Part shown: positions 10,940 through 23,039 of the stretch, in pieces
Position numbering within the stretch: the stretch's first letter is position 1
Layout: each line of letters opens with the position of its first letter
Assembly: GCF_019175285.1 (NCBI RefSeq)
Contig: NC_056524.1
Span: 14,122,309 to 14,186,308, forward strand
Source of the DNA: Sceloporus undulatus
Lineage: Eukaryota > Chordata > Lepidosauria > Squamata > Phrynosomatidae
Reading direction: 5' to 3'
DNA: 64,000 nt
Notes under the pieces: generated by a model
Seen by the model: only the letters and a program-made list of their open reading frames with translations
Told to the model about the DNA's origin: nothing
The model's database searches: none
Made by a program: the position numbers and the translations under genes

Positions 10940-12260
10940 CTCAGATTTTTTTTTTTAAAAAGTAATTTTAAATTTTAATTTTTCAAAAATAAAAATAAAT
11001 AATTAAATAATTAAAATATTGTTATTCTTTTAAATTTTTTCTTTAAAATATCATATCTTAACAAATTTTTACTTTAACCACATGAAACTATGTACATGTA
11101 AATACTTTTAAGCTGTGTATATGATATTGTAATTTACAGGTATAATTATAATTTTGCTAGTTGTCATTGTCACCACTATTGCCATTACTTTCAGTGATAT
11201 ACTGGAATAATGATTTATGAATAACATTAGTACAAAAATAATTTCTAAAGATTCTGTATGGTGTGATATGGGAAGAGATAAATAGTGCGGGATGATACCA
11301 TGAGTTACTGCACCAGTGACACCAATCCTAATGATGCCACAGGAGCTTTGGTAGGCAGTCAGTAGGCAAGTAGCCAGTGTGCTGTGACTATCGCAGCTGT
11401 CCAAGGCGTCCAAGGTATTGGTGCTAGCCTGGTTGAAGATACTTAAGGACCCAAGATAATAAATGGATTGGACAGACTCAGCAGAATTAGACATTTTGTT
11501 TCTGTGAAGCCCTGTTGAGAGATGAAACGCACTTTGCCTTGAGAACATGCTTGTGAATCTTACAGTACATTCTGGACAAATGAAGTGTGCACAAGTGGCA
11601 AGTACAGCTGAAACCTCCAGTGTGGCAATTTTGGTGAGTCTCAGCTATGGATGTGAATAGTGCTGCCGGATTTACAAAACAGCAATAATGAACAATCAAA
11701 ATTCATAATATGCATGGTTGACAATTTGTATTCTACCAAAGCTCTACCAAAATGAATGTATTTATCTCAGTTAACCTATCCATTTATTTCTCTGTAAAAT
11801 TAACATATTGTCTACATTCATAAATTGCATGATGTGCATAATTGTGACTTTATCAAAGGCCCAAACCCAAAATTACAGGATTTTTTTTAGCATCTTCTTC
11901 AGCTTACATAAAAGGAAAACCTCTGCAATCCTCAGATAGGAGATATCTCATATAATAAGGGACACCTGAGTGCTGTGTAAAGGGCCATGCCTTTAGGCAT
12001 TCAAAGAAGTGACATCTCATAGAATCAAGACCATCTTAGACACAAAGCAGCTTTGTTGATGCTCACATTCTGGACAAATGAGGGTGGATGTCACAAGAGG
12101 TTCCACTGAAGAAAAGGAGAGCAGCCATGAAATTCTTGGACTTTGGGACTTGATTGGCACAAAAGCACACAGTTGTTCTTGTGAAAAAAACATATTTTTA
12201 GGAAGAAAATGTGTATTGTGCAAAATGCACTGATTAAACTGATAGAAAGTGTATGCAGAA
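10940..12260. other. Unassigned AT-rich stretch
   Basis: From 10940 to 11100 it is almost pure A/T. The rest holds two similar copies of 'CATTCTGGACAAATGA' (11568 and 12067), hinting at a small local or dispersed repeat. No gene was recognised. Confidence 0.4.
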
Positions 12261-12263
12261 GTT

Positions 12264-12430
12264 TTTGTTGTTGTGTGCCTTCAAGTTGTTTCCAACTTAT
12301 AGCAACTATAAGACAAACCTATCACGGGGTTTTCTTGGTAAGATTTGTTCCAAGAAGGTTTGCCATTGCCTTCCCCTGAGAGTATGTGACTTGCCCAAGG
12401 TCACCCAGTGGGAAATCGAACCCTTGGCAC
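12264..12430 (-). repeat. Sauria SINE, head-truncated
   Basis: GTTGTTGTGTGCCTTCAAGT, then ACGGGGTTTTCTTGGTAAGA, TTTGCCATTGCCTTCCCCTG and GACTTGCCCAAGGTCACCCA. The tRNA head is missing. Confidence 0.92.
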
Positions 12431-12639
12431 CAGAATGGAAGGCCAAGGTAAGAGGGAAAGGTTGTGGTAGGTCTGGGATCAGGATACTCTGGGCTTCCCT
12501 CGGAGTATCTTGGCCAGTGAAGAAACACCCATTTCTGCTGTTCTCTCTGAGGCATTCTTGACTCTTAACTGTTAAGCATTGTTGCACTTCTAACAGAAAC
12601 ATATGCAGGAAAACTACATGTGGTTTTCCTGTGCCAGAA

Positions 12640-14310
12640 TCCACCTGTTTATGTACATTGTGTAACTATTGTACACACTTGCTTAAATGCACAGATTTTC
12701 ATCAACAAAGTCCTAACATATGAATAGTGTTCGAAAACTGTGCAGAAAACCTTGTCTTTTCATGGATTGTGGGGGGGAGTGATTAAATTGATAGTTTTGG
12801 TGTGCAAGGATGAAATAAGCTAAAATTTACATCCTTTGTCTCAGCAGTTTCATAGTAATTAGTCTGGTATCATCACCCAAAGAATCTGTGAAGGTTTGAG
12901 TGCCAAGGTGAGAATCCATTGACATAACATTCACTTGGCCTAATGTGTGTGTTTGTGAAGGAGGGGCAGGTGGCAAACACAAGGATGGACCAAATGGCCC
13001 CAGAGACCCACTAAGGCTGAAGAGGAGAAGAATGCTGGTAGGATTAGTGACTGTGTTGAGTCAAGAGAATTTAAATACAGAACCTTTTTTTCATTAATTT
13101 TAAAATTAATTATTCCCTTTCAGGAAGAAAGTGAGCATAGCTAGAAACTGTAAAATCTCACAAGACCCAAGAGCTGTTTCTTGAAACATTCACAGCTCAG
13201 GGTTGGCATGGTATAAAACTTTCACACCGAGATATAAACATCAGATGTGAAAACAAAATAAGGAAAAAAGGAAGGACAGATGGAGGGATGGAAGGAAAAT
13301 ATACTGTAATTTCTGTATAGCAATTTTGTAATTTCTAGAGAACCATTTGCATAAGAGATGTATATCTGATGTAAAGAGTGTCAGTTAATAATTTAGACAC
13401 AAAAGAGCTATTCTTTTGATAGTATACAAATTTATTAGACACTTTCAGAGATAAAAAGAAAACATGTTTGTGCTTACGTCATGATGTAAATTTATTTATT
13501 CTAGGCTTCATAGTATTGGAGCTATAGAAGAGAAAGAAACACATCGGCACAAATGCAGCTTTATTGGCTTAGATTTTCTATTACCTTGGCATCTTTTGTT
13601 ACCATGTTGTAGCTAAGATGCTAAGCCAGATACCAGCTTGATATGTGGACATTTCCAGATGACAAAATTTGGCAACATAAACTTAGCTCAGAACTGGACT
13701 CTTCCTATTTAAGGTTCCTGGCAACCTATTTACACAGTTATTTCCTGTCTCCAACAAGGATTTTACTGCAAAACATATCACTCCCAGGATGTTCAAAATG
13801 AAGCCATGAAATCCAGTTGGCTGACTTCTTTCCTCAGAAAGGGGTTTGTATTTTTTAAAAAAATGTTATGTGACAATCATTAATAGCTGGAGCTTTTACA
13901 TCTCACAGTCCCACCATGGTGGGGAAAGCAGCTCCAGATGACCTTCTCATCACAAACGTAAATGGTGATCAGGAATAAAATATTTCTGACAATGCTCCCC
14001 CCACCCGGCCCCAGTATCCAAATACATGTACATTAGAGGCCATTCCTCTTTTTGTGCTTGAAACTTCCCACCACCGTCCCAGTTCTATTACAGAAACTTT
14101 AATTTCAAGCAAGGTGATTTATATCACATAATATCTGAAAGTGGGAGACAGAAAGAGACAGATGGTAACTGAGTAATCTGTAATGCCCAAGTAGGTTTGT
14201 CAGCTACGCTGGAAAACAAGCAAACACCAGTGTGGCCAGCTTGAATGTCTTTACGAGCAGCTGCATAATACACCAGTTTGCAAGGGGATCTTTTTACAGC
14301 ATACAGATTG
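12640..14310. other. Long stretch without recognised genes or repeats
   Basis: I see no exon and no familiar repeat, only short A/T runs and a G-run at 12771. Confidence 0.4.
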
Positions 14311-14318
14311 ATACTGGA

Positions 14319-14512
14319 TGCATCCACACTGCAGAAATAATACAGTTTTACAACACTTCAACTGCCATGGGTCAATGCTAGGGAATTCTGGGTTTTGTAG
14401 TTTGTTGTTGCACCAGAACTCTCCTGCAGAAAAGGCTAAGTAGTTGACAGAACTACAATTCTCAGAATTCCATAGCATTGAGCCTTGGCAGTTAAAGTGC
14501 TGTCAAAGTGCA
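14319..14512. mobile_element. Palindromic MITE family A
   Basis: Starts GCATCCACACTGCAGAAATA. The inner arms are TAGGGAATTCTGGGTTTTGT and CAATTCTCAGAATTCCATAG. The right terminus is eroded. Confidence 0.85.
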
Positions 14513-14644
14513 ACCATTATCACATGAAATCACAGAAGCATAGAGATGGAAAGAACAACAACATGAGCCATCTAGTTCAACACCTTTCCACCCTAAGGAC
14601 TCTACTGATGTTCAAAAGTGTCAAGAAAACAACAAACAAACCAA

Positions 14645-15045
14645 CCAACACCAGGGAGTGGCCAGAAATTATAGAATTACAGAGTTCAATGGGGCAGCAA
14701 GGGTGATCTAGTCTAACCCACTGCCATGCAACAATACGCAGCTAAAGCACTCTGTGTTTACAGTGCTCTGAGGCAGGAAGGAAGCAGTCTATTTCACTCT
14801 CAGACAGCTCTTACAGAAAAGAGGTCCCTCCATTTATTTAAGTGGAATCTCTTTGCTTCTAATTTGAATCATTTGTTCATGTTCTAGCCCCCGAGGCAGT
14901 GAAAAACAAGCTCATCAATCTTCTATGAGACATCCCTTCAGACATTTCAAGATGGCTATCATATCACCTTTCAGTCTTCTCTTCTCCAAGCTAAACATAC
15001 TCAAGTCCCTAAACTGTTCCACATATAACCTGGTTTGCTCAGAAA
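14645..15045. repeat. CR1-like LINE-derived repeat, left part
   Basis: The sequence contains ATTACAGAGTTCAATGGGGC, CTAGTCTAACCCACTGCCATG, and later TCACCTTTCAGTCTTCTCTT followed by CTCCAAGCTAAACATACTCA, a repeat found widely in reptiles. It resumes at 15882 after a Penelope-like insertion. Placement in CR1 is tentative. Confidence 0.6.
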
Positions 15046-15049
15046 GGGA

Positions 15050-15881
15050 TGTGGATATGGGTACAAAGCCTTGCTAAAAACCCAGATGCCAACTCTACTC
15101 ACACATCTATACAAGAAATGTAATCACAGGACCTAATGACATCACCCATAATATTAGAGGAGATTTCTTTTGCTCATCCTCCAATGTGATTTATGCCAAA
15201 CTATGTCAGCAATGCACTTCAGCATTCTTCACTGAAAAAACCAGACTGTCCCTAGGCCAGAGGATAAGTGGCCATAAACCAGATATTAGAAATGGGAATA
15301 TACAAAAACCAGTTGCTGAACACTTTAATCTTCCTGGGCATTCCATTTTGGACCGCAGAACAGCAGTCTTTGAACAGAAAGACTACAAAAGAAGATCGGA
15401 AAGAAATGGCAGAATCGGAATATATCAACAAACTGCAGTCCATCAGCAGTGGGTTGAAAAAAGACAATGGTTTCTTGACATACTACACACATTATAACAA
15501 TAAGTAGCCCCCCAGCCTCATGGAGGCTCTCTTGGCCTGTTCATCACAACTTTTTTATTTAGCTCCCACACTATATCCCAACATTCATTCACATATGGTT
15601 ATCTACTAACTTTGGCTTTAAGCAACAACCTTGCCTTGTTTACCGGTGACCACAGTTAAAACTGAACTTGTCCCCACTTCTTCACACCCACAAGGCTTTG
15701 CATTCCTGTGGACATTCTCACACATAGACTGCTAAATAGGCCTGTCCCTGGAGTTTTCAGGCCAGTAAATGCATCTGAGGAAGTAGGTTCAAGTCTACGA
15801 AAGCTTATGCTACCAATTTCTATCTTTCAGTTTGTCTCAAAGGTGCTGCAAGCTCCCTTTGCATACTGATTTTCCAGACTA
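15050..15881 (+). mobile_element. Penelope-like (Neptune-type) element fragment
   Basis: The open stretch 15186-15497 translates to VIYAKLCQQCTSAFF, then RLSLGQRISGHKPDIRN and KPVAEHFNLPGHSI. This matches the endonuclease region of Penelope-like retroelements (Y-I-C--C, L--R---H, PVA-HFN-PGH). The tail 15765-15880 (ATCTGAGGAAGTAGGTTC, CGAAAGCTTATGCTACC, GTCTCAAAGGTGCTGCAAG) recurs as isolated copies at 34530, 45174 and 52611. The fragment is 5' truncated and splits a CR1-like repeat. Confidence 0.75.
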
Positions 15882-16015
15882 AGATACCATAGCTCTAGAC
15901 CTTTGATCACCTTGGTTGCTCTCTTCTGAAAATGTTCCAGCTTGTCAATGTCTTTGTTGAACGGCAGTAAGCAATGGCATCTAGCCCATGATCCACAACC
16001 TTTGCCAGAGATGAT
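15882..16015. repeat. CR1-like repeat, right part (continues 14645)
   Basis: ACCATAGCTCTAGACCTTTGA, then TTGGTTGCTCTCTTCTGAAA and GTTCCAGCTTGTCAATGTCT, is the expected continuation of the repeat broken at 15045. Confidence 0.6.
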
Positions 16016-17110
16016 GTGATATAACCTTTGGTGATAAAGTTACAGCACACTACTCCTTTGCAATTGGGACAGTGGTCCAGGCATGATTAGACCTGTTAAT
16101 ATAAGTGTATCAAAGTGCACATATAGGTGGATTCAGCTATAATGACATTTTGAAAAGCTAGCAGGCCCACTACAGTTGAAAAAAGATATGCAGAATGAAA
16201 TCTACTGCCAGTTGACTGCTTTTCTTATCATATTTATGATAAGATATCTTTTCATATTTCTAACTGTGGCTGATTATATGTTTTAAATGTCAAGTAATAG
16301 ATGAAATATAAAATCTTTGGTGCCTCACCCCTTTCTTCCCCCTCGACTTCTACCCTTGTCTTAAGCATTTTAAATACCATGTTAGTAATTTGAAGTGATA
16401 CATACATGGCAATTATGATGCTCTTGAAGACAGCTGAAATTACCTTGCTCTGCTAGAAGAAAATAAGTTTTAAGTAAAGCAGATGAGTGATAGTGCATTT
16501 TAAATTAAGGTTGGCTTGCTAGATTTCTGTTGTTGTTGGAAGAGGCATCTTTTAGAGCACCTGTGCCACCTGTGTACTGTTCACAGCTTTTTTCCAACAT
16601 GTACATGCAGTGAATGGAGAAGACTCCCTTTGAAAATGTCTTTTTGCCATGCAGTTGTGAAAGTCAGAGGGGCCCTACTAGAGGAAAAAAAAAGAAGGAA
16701 GGGAGGGAGGAGGAAATTTGCAATCATTTGACAATATTTTCCTGTGTCTCCTGGTTTAGTTCTCCCCAGCTCACCTTAACAGCATGTAGGTGCATCATGT
16801 AGCTGCTGATTGGGGTGCAAGTGGGATTATGTTTCTCGCCTCATCCCATTAGAAGATGAGGCTGTGAAAAAGAATTGCAATAGAGGTCCTGCTTCTAATT
16901 GTCACAGTCTTGCTCACTGATGGGAGGAGATGGGGAACATACTCCTTCTTTCACTCTGATTGGCACCTGAACAGACCTCCTTTGTCTGATGCAGCTGCTG
17001 TCTGTTAAGTGAGCCGGGAGGGTATTTGCATAGTCTTACTAGGCCGTCTTACTGAATCAGAACAATTATAGATCCATAACTCTAGGTTAGGAATCTGTAA
17101 CCGCAATATC
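16016..17110. other. Unassigned stretch
   Basis: No gene recognised. There is a short purine run (AGGAAGGGAGGGAGGAGG) near 16694-16712. Confidence 0.35.
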
Positions 17111-17119
17111 AGCCATTAA

Positions 17120-17230
17120 TGTTTACAATGAGACATTTTTGGACTACACATCCCAGAATCCCACAACTATAGGCCTTGCAGGCAGGGGATTCTGGGAGCT
17201 GTAGGCCAAAACCAACACTCCCAAGCTCTA
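17120..17230. mobile_element. Palindromic MITE family B
   Basis: TTTTTGGACTACACATCCCA returns as GGGAGCTGTAGGCCAAAA and ends CCAAGCTCT. Confidence 0.75.
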
Positions 17231-17426
17231 CTTCACCTTCTAAATCACCAATGATCAATGAAGGAGTAAACAAAGTGCAGCCTGAGACCTATACATAGTC
17301 CTTGGAGTCTCTTTTTTGTGGCACTTGAAGCCTCTTAGAAGACCCCTACCCATAGAACACTCTGAGTCCCAAAATCATTTGTACCTTTTGCCCTCAAACT
17401 GCCTGAAAATTGGCCATTCTAGTGTG

Positions 17427-17546
17427 AAAACCCATTGGGTGATCTTGGGCAACTCACACTCTTTCAGTCTCAGAGGTAAGCCTTGACAAACTTCATCTGA
17501 ACAAATCTTGTCAAGAAAATCCCATGACAGTTTTGTCTTAGGGTTG
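17427..17546 (+). repeat. Sauria SINE fragment (lacks tRNA head and tail)
   Basis: CATTGGGTGATCTTGGGCAA, TTTCAGTCTCAGAGGTAAG, AATCTTGTCAAGAAAATCCC and TTTTGTCTTAGGGTTG follow the SINE body. It ends where Bov-B begins. Confidence 0.85.
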
Positions 17547-17549
17547 CTT

Positions 17550-18075
17550 GTTTGTTAACTGCCCTCGAGTCAGTGTCAACCCATGGTGATCCTGTGAGGG
17601 TGACATCTCCAAGACTCTCTGTCTTCTACTGCTCTGCTCAGTTCCTGCATATTTATTTCCATGACATCTTTAACCTCCATCCATCTAGCATGTAGCCTTC
17701 CTCTCTCTCTACTTTCCTCCACCTTTCCTAGCATTATTGTTTACTCCAGTGAATCATGCCTTCTCATGATGTGTCCAAAGTATGACAGGCTGTTTTGTCC
17801 TCTTGGCTTCCAAGGAGATTTCTGGCTTGATCTGTTCAAGGACCCATTTGTTTGTCTTTTTGGCTGTCCACAGAATCCTCAGCCCTCTTCTCCGGCACCA
17901 CATCTTGAATGAATTGATTTTCTTTCTCTCTGCTTTCTTTATTGTCCAGCTCTCACATCCATACATGGTGATAGGGAATACAATGGTTTGTACAATTTTA
18001 ACTTTTGTTCTCAGTTGTATGTCTTTACGATTTAGAAACTTTTCTAGTTCTTTCATAGCTGCTCTCCTCCAAGTT
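17550..18075 (-). repeat. Bov-B (RTE) LINE fragment
   Basis: The minus frame 17754-18056 is open for 100 residues: MKELEKFLNRKDIQLRTKVK, TMYGCESWTIKKAERKKIN, W-RR-LRILWTAKKTNKWVL. This is the best preserved Bov-B ORF end in the window. The 3' UTR-like part follows to the left. Confidence 0.93.
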
Positions 18076-18449
18076 GGGGGGAGCTCTAGATGTAATTGAG
18101 GACATTATGTAAAATTCATAAATGAACGTGTGCATTAGTTTTCTTAAAAAAAAAATAGTATGGATTTTAGCATGTATTTCAGCAGGATGACAGATTACTT
18201 CAGCCTAACATGGGCTGGAAGAAAATGCAAGTGGAACTGATTTCTCTTGGTCTCAGCCTCCAAGGCCAATACTAGAGATAATAGGAGTCACCATTATTGT
18301 CTAAAACTCGCCTATCATCTCAAAAGGCATAAGGAGGATGGTCGAGGTGATACCAAGGTGGTGATAGTCAATCACACAAGCCATCAAAAATTCTGATTCT
18401 GAATATAACTGGTTGGTTATGCAAATATATATATCTTCAACAGAATTCT

Positions 18450-18555
18450 GGCTTAAAATGAGCAGAACACAGTGGAACACACTCCTTCCTCGGAGTGCAG
18501 TGGAGTCTCCTTCCTTAGAGGTCTTTAAGCAGAGGCTGGATGGCCATCTGTTGGG
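18450..18555 (+). repeat. CR1 LINE 3' fragment
   Basis: CAGTGGAACACACTCCTTCC, then TCGGAGTGCAGTGGAGTCTC and AGCAGAGGCTGGATGGCCAT is the CR1 3' end. It is cut off by a MITE fragment. Confidence 0.9.
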
Positions 18556-18557
18556 GA

Positions 18558-18630
18558 TGCTTCAGAATTCTCTAGCATTTACCCATGATAAAGTGGTGTT
18601 AAACTGGAGTATTTCTGCAGTGTAGATACA
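18558..18630. mobile_element. Palindromic MITE family A, right half
   Basis: AGTGGTGTTAAACTGGAGTA then TTTCTGCAGTGTAGATACAG is the right arm. Confidence 0.75.
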
Positions 18631-18776
18631 GCCCAGAACCCAGAAAATGAGTCTTATTAAAATTCATGCTTATTCATTGAATCTTTGTCTTCCTTCCACA
18701 CACTTTCTCCCCTTCAATCCTTTTTATGGGGATGGGTGCTTTATGTCTATTTGATACTGTGGGGATGAAATATAAA

Positions 18777-19002
18777 TATGGTCGCCCCTCTGTTCTCATG
18801 GAATTGAGATCCGTGGTCTTGAACATTCACGGAGGGGTGACCTCTGTTGATTTCAATGGGGTGTGCTCCCATGGCGCGCACCCTGTGCACACTTGCAGAC
18901 ATACATCCCATTCAAGCCTATGGGGCTTGAATATTGGTGAGTCTCCATTTGGGGTGTGTGTATCCAGAACAGATCCCCCATGAAAATAGAGGGCCGACTG
19001 TA
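18777..19002. mobile_element. Mariner/Tigger-like MITE
   Basis: The inverted termini TATGGTCGCCCCTCTGTTCTC and AATAGAGGGCCGACTGTA, with TA at both ends, and inner arms GATCCGTGG / AGATCCCCCATG fit a Tc1/mariner-type element of the CAGTCGGCCCTC group. Confidence 0.75.
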
Positions 19003-19260
19003 ATTTTTCTTTGTTACTAATGTTGATGGTTTTCTTTTTTGTTCCCTATTTTTTTTTGCTTGCTCCGCATAAAGGCTCCATACAGTTCAGAAGTTTGCTA
19101 CTCAATTTGTTACAAATAAAAATCAAAACAAATAATAAAAAACGAAAGTATATTCCATTTTAATGATTGTTTGAATACATGGTATTTTAATATACCAATT
19201 GTGATAATTTGATGCCAAATCAAATTGTACATAGTCACATTGTATCTTCCTAAAGTAATA
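19003..19260. other. AT-rich stretch
   Basis: No gene or repeat recognised. Confidence 0.35.
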
Positions 19261-19261
19261 G

Positions 19262-19634
19262 AGGCCCGTTACAGACGGGCTCTTCCGGCGCCCCTGTCAC
19301 GTGCTAGGGGTTGGCTGAGGACCTGGCGTCCACACCAGCCTCACCCCTAGCACGTGACGAGCGTGTAAAGATGGTGGCACCCTATACACACGGGCGCCGC
19401 CATCTTTACATGCTGGATGCATAGCATCCGCACGTCGCGCACCGGATGTGACGCCGCGAGTGCGCGAGTAACGCCTCACGGTGTCTCATTTGGGGCGGAA
19501 GAAGAAGCGCCATTTCAGCGCTTCTTCTTTGCTGCGTCCAGGAACCGCGCGGTTTGGCTGCTGCGGTTCCCGGACACAGCAACCAGCAGCAGTGTGAGAC
19601 TGCCCCTTCTGGGCGGTCTGTAACGTGCCGGAGT
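19262..19634 (+). mobile_element. GC-rich MITE, GTTACAGAC family, best copy
   Basis: Termini GGCCCGTTACAGACGGG and GGTCTGTAACGTGCC bound a CpG-dense body of about 370 bp. Three nested dyads are visible: CACGTGCTAGGGGT / CACCCCTAGCACGTGAC, GAAGAAGCGCC / GGCGCTTCTTC-like, and GGAACCGCGCGGTTTGG / GCGGTTCC. The target duplication is unclear. There is no believable protein. Confidence 0.82.
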
Positions 19635-19639
19635 GACTT

Positions 19640-21175
19640 TAAATCTGTAAAAAGTGCTAATGTTGCATTTCCCCCCCCAATTTTTCTAAGAATTTCTATT
19701 TTTTTCTGCAACCCCTCCCCCCTGAAAAAAACTATTTCCCCCCATGGCTTCAAAATTTCCAGAACTTTTACATCTTTAAATAGGACTACCACGGCAGCCA
19801 TTGCTGCAGCTTCTGCAGCACAAATCCAGAGCAGCCCAGCAAATTCCTCCTGGACTGAAGCATGCAGACACAAGGAAGGAAGCAGCCAAGGCTGCCAAAA
19901 TGGCCCTAGAGCCCATCCCTGCATGCTACAAGCTGGGAGGATTTTGCTCTGATGTCCCTGTCCTATGGTCCAGGAGCAAGTAGCCCTGGTAGCAGGTGGA
20001 TGGAGTGGATGGAGTACAAGAGCTTTCTGGTTATTATTAATTCTGTCCAGATCAATCACAGGTTGTCCAAACAAGATGTAGAGAGAGGCAAGAGGGTGGT
20101 TATCACTCGGTCCAGAAAATGTTATAGCAAGTCAGTAGTCTTGATTGATGGATGTGTTCTGACAAATTCCAGAGGGCTGTGGTCTCTTTTTCACTTTCCA
20201 TTCTTGCTTCCAATGCCTACTGTGAGAGAGTTGTTAGTTAAATGACACAACTGTGGAGCAAGGTCAAGAACATCTGAGTGACGGCGTTGTGAAGGCCAAG
20301 CTGCAAGTGAAATGACAGTAACATGAGCGATGCAGAGTTTCTAAACTGCTTTAAAAAGCCCCTGGACCTGCTAAAACTTTGGACAAGAGGACAGCTCACA
20401 TGCAAATTTGAAAAGTAGGCAGCTGAAGACAATCCAATCCAGCTTTAAGGTGGTAAATCATAGAATCATAAAAAAATAACAAAAGCAAAACCACACATAT
20501 CCCTTTACATTTTAAATACTTTAGGAGGAAGGTGTCAGGCTGGCCACCCAATTGAAGAGATGGAAGATAGGACAACCTTTAGAGGGCAACAGAAATGACC
20601 TTTGCAAATGCTTGTTGTTGGAGACTGTTTACTGGGTTTTTAAATTTACTGTTTATTTTAAAGGTTTTTCTTATTTTTGCAGACCAGCTCAACCAAATTT
20701 TATGCAGAAAGAAAATAGAGTACATTGATAGAAACCCATTCCCCCAACTCCCATAATATAGAATAAATTTGGCGTGTGTGTGTGCTCTCTGGCTGGAATC
20801 ATGGAATCATAGAATCATAGAATCATGAAGCTTTTCCTTTTATATAAACTGAACAAGTTACCAAAAATCACATGTTTTGGAGTTTTGGCAATTTATAAAG
20901 ACTTCAGTGCATTCATCATTCAATTTATGAATGCGGACAACATGTCAGTTTTACAGAGCAATACAACACTGTGTGAATTTGCTTTCAGCTTGCCTTCTGA
21001 CGTATTGTGGCCCCATTAATTTCATAGGTTTCTTTCTTTTAGACAAGGATTATTCAAAGGTGGTTTGCCATGGTGTTCCTGTGAAACATGGCTTACAGCA
21101 CCTAGTATCATGTCAAAGTTAACTGAAATCAAGATTCCTTTTGGTATTTTGGTAGAATACAAACCTGTTAATAGT
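19640..21175. other. Unassigned stretch
   Basis: It includes C-rich and A-rich runs at 19669-19745 and a short (ATAGAATC)n run at 20803-20827, the kind of microsatellite left by CR1 tails. No exon recognised. Confidence 0.35.
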
Positions 21176-21180
21176 TGTGA

Positions 21181-21366
21181 AGTCGAATGCTTTCATGGCT
21201 GACATCCATTGCTTTTTGTGGGTTTTTTGGGCTTTGTGGCCATGTTCTAGAAGAGATTATTCCTGACATTTTGCCAGCATCTTTGGCTGGCATCTTCAGA
21301 GAAACATCAGGAATAAACTCTTCTAGAACATGGCCACATAGCCCGAAAAACCCACAAAAACTACTG
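21181..21366. repeat. Inverted-pair repeat (GTCGAAKGCTTTCATGGC family), copy 1
   Basis: The left arm TGTGGGTTTTTTGGGCTTTG, GGCCATGTTCTAGAAGAG, TTATTCCTGA returns inverted as TAAACTCTTCTAGAACATGG, CCACATAGCCCG. The centre is the dyad CCAGCATCTTTGGCTGGCATC. The family is uncertain. It is common in lizards and possibly Penelope-related. Confidence 0.75.
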
Positions 21367-21379
21367 TTAATACCATGCA

Positions 21380-22890
21380 TGTCTTGAATTTTGACTGTCT
21401 CTTATTGCAGTATTGAAAACTTGGCAACACTACATTGACCTAAAAGTGATTTCTATTGAACTCTGTAGCACTGACCTCTGTGGATAGGACTGCATTGCTA
21501 TTATAAATTTTCTTTTTAAACTTCCGTTTTATTGATTTGTTGCTGATTATTAAATTTTTACATTTTGATGATATAAGCTGCCCAGAAAATTTTACTATTG
21601 AGTTATTGAGTAACAAGTATGGAAAAGAAGAGTTCTGTATGATCTCGCAGGAAGAAAGGATTAAATCAGGTAGTTAAAAAAAAAGAAAGAAAAAGCATTC
21701 AAAAGAACAACCCAAGCTGAATTCATATCACAGTTTTTGTTTTAATACTGTTCAAAAGGTACCCGACTCTACATAAACACCAACTATTATATGATGTAGT
21801 AGGCAACCAAGAAACAAGCAAATGTAGTTCCTTAAAATGCTTAAAATAAATTACATTTTTTTAAGTACAAGTAAGAAAGCAGAAACAGAGCTGATAAAAA
21901 GGTTAAGGTTTTGTTTGTTTTTAATGAAAATCAGTCTCAGTTCACATCAAAAGAATAACTTTACATTCTCTATTGTTTTAATAGTTTTAAAGCGGCAACA
22001 ACTTCTTTTAAATTAAAAAATAATAATAACCCCAAACACTCACAGAATGTTCCAAAACCAAGTTGTCATAATAAGTTATTAGCAAATTAAAAAATAATTA
22101 CAAGCACTTGTAGTCCACACAATATTGTTTAGAATTGGCACCATCTCTCTAAAACGTCTATATCCTATATAGATTTCTAATTATACAAATATCACCAGCA
22201 GCTGCCATTGAATCCTATTAGTACACATAATATACATAGTATATTTGTTCACATTTGGCAGATCAGAGCAGGTTGGCATTGAGAAGGTGGCGCTGCCCCT
22301 GATATTGTGGCGCTCTCCTTATTAGGACAAGATAGACTTGGTCATGCAGACTGATTCCTCACCAACATGAACATATACATATACATATATATATATATAT
22401 TTTAATTCCCTTCACCAATTTTTAATGTTTGTTTTGAATGACACATAGCAATTTGTATATATGTTTCTGTTTCACAGTATAAAATTGAAGAGATTTTGAT
22501 AGTTCGGGTGCAAGAAAAAAGCTGTTGAGTAAAAGCAAAGTTGCAAAATTCAATCAAAGCTTTCAGCTGCCCAGGAGAGGTTTTCCTCTGTGCACAATGC
22601 AGCTGTTGAGGAGTCCTGAACTGAGAATCAGGAAACTGCTGGAGAATCAAGAGCTGCCTCTTAGGGCTCATCCAATGATAAGTGCCCCATGCTCCAGGCT
22701 GAGATTCTAGCACACCATCAAGTGTGCAAGAAATATGCTAGTGAAAACCAAGTACCCCACACCTCACTTGTGGTCCTTTATCAACCCGTTGGGGACCAGG
22801 AGCCATTTGGAAAGACTGGCCAAACTTTGTCCCATGCCAGTCCACCACCATATGGACAAGGAGACTGAACTTTCCTCACAAAACAGAACA
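21380..22890. other. Unassigned stretch
   Basis: AT-rich with an (AT)n / (ATAC)n run at 22372-22400. No exon recognised. Confidence 0.35.
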
Positions 22891-22898
22891 AACATGCT

Positions 22899-23036
22899 CA
22901 TAGTTTTTTTGGGTTTTTTGGGTATGTGCCCTGTTTCTAGCAGAGTTTTCTTTCTAAAGAAACTCTGCTAGAACATGGCCACATAGCCCAAAAAACCCAC
23001 AAAAAACTATGGATGCCGGCCATGAAAGCCTTCGAC
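22899..23036. repeat. Inverted-pair repeat (GTCGAAKGCTTTCATGGC family), copy 2
   Basis: A shorter inverted pair joined at TTTCTTTCTAAAGAAA. The right arm ends in the family terminus GCCGGCCATGAAAGCCTTCGAC, while the left arm lacks it. Confidence 0.75.
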
Positions 23037-23039
23037 TAA

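Noticed and set aside
11568-12082. Two copies of CATTCTGGACAAATGA with similar context
   Set aside because: The shared part is too short to define a repeat. It is noted in the stretch description only.
19406-20074. 222-codon minus frame over the GC-rich MITE
   Set aside because: It crosses the element boundary into unrelated DNA. GC-rich sequence has few stops, and no domain is recognisable.
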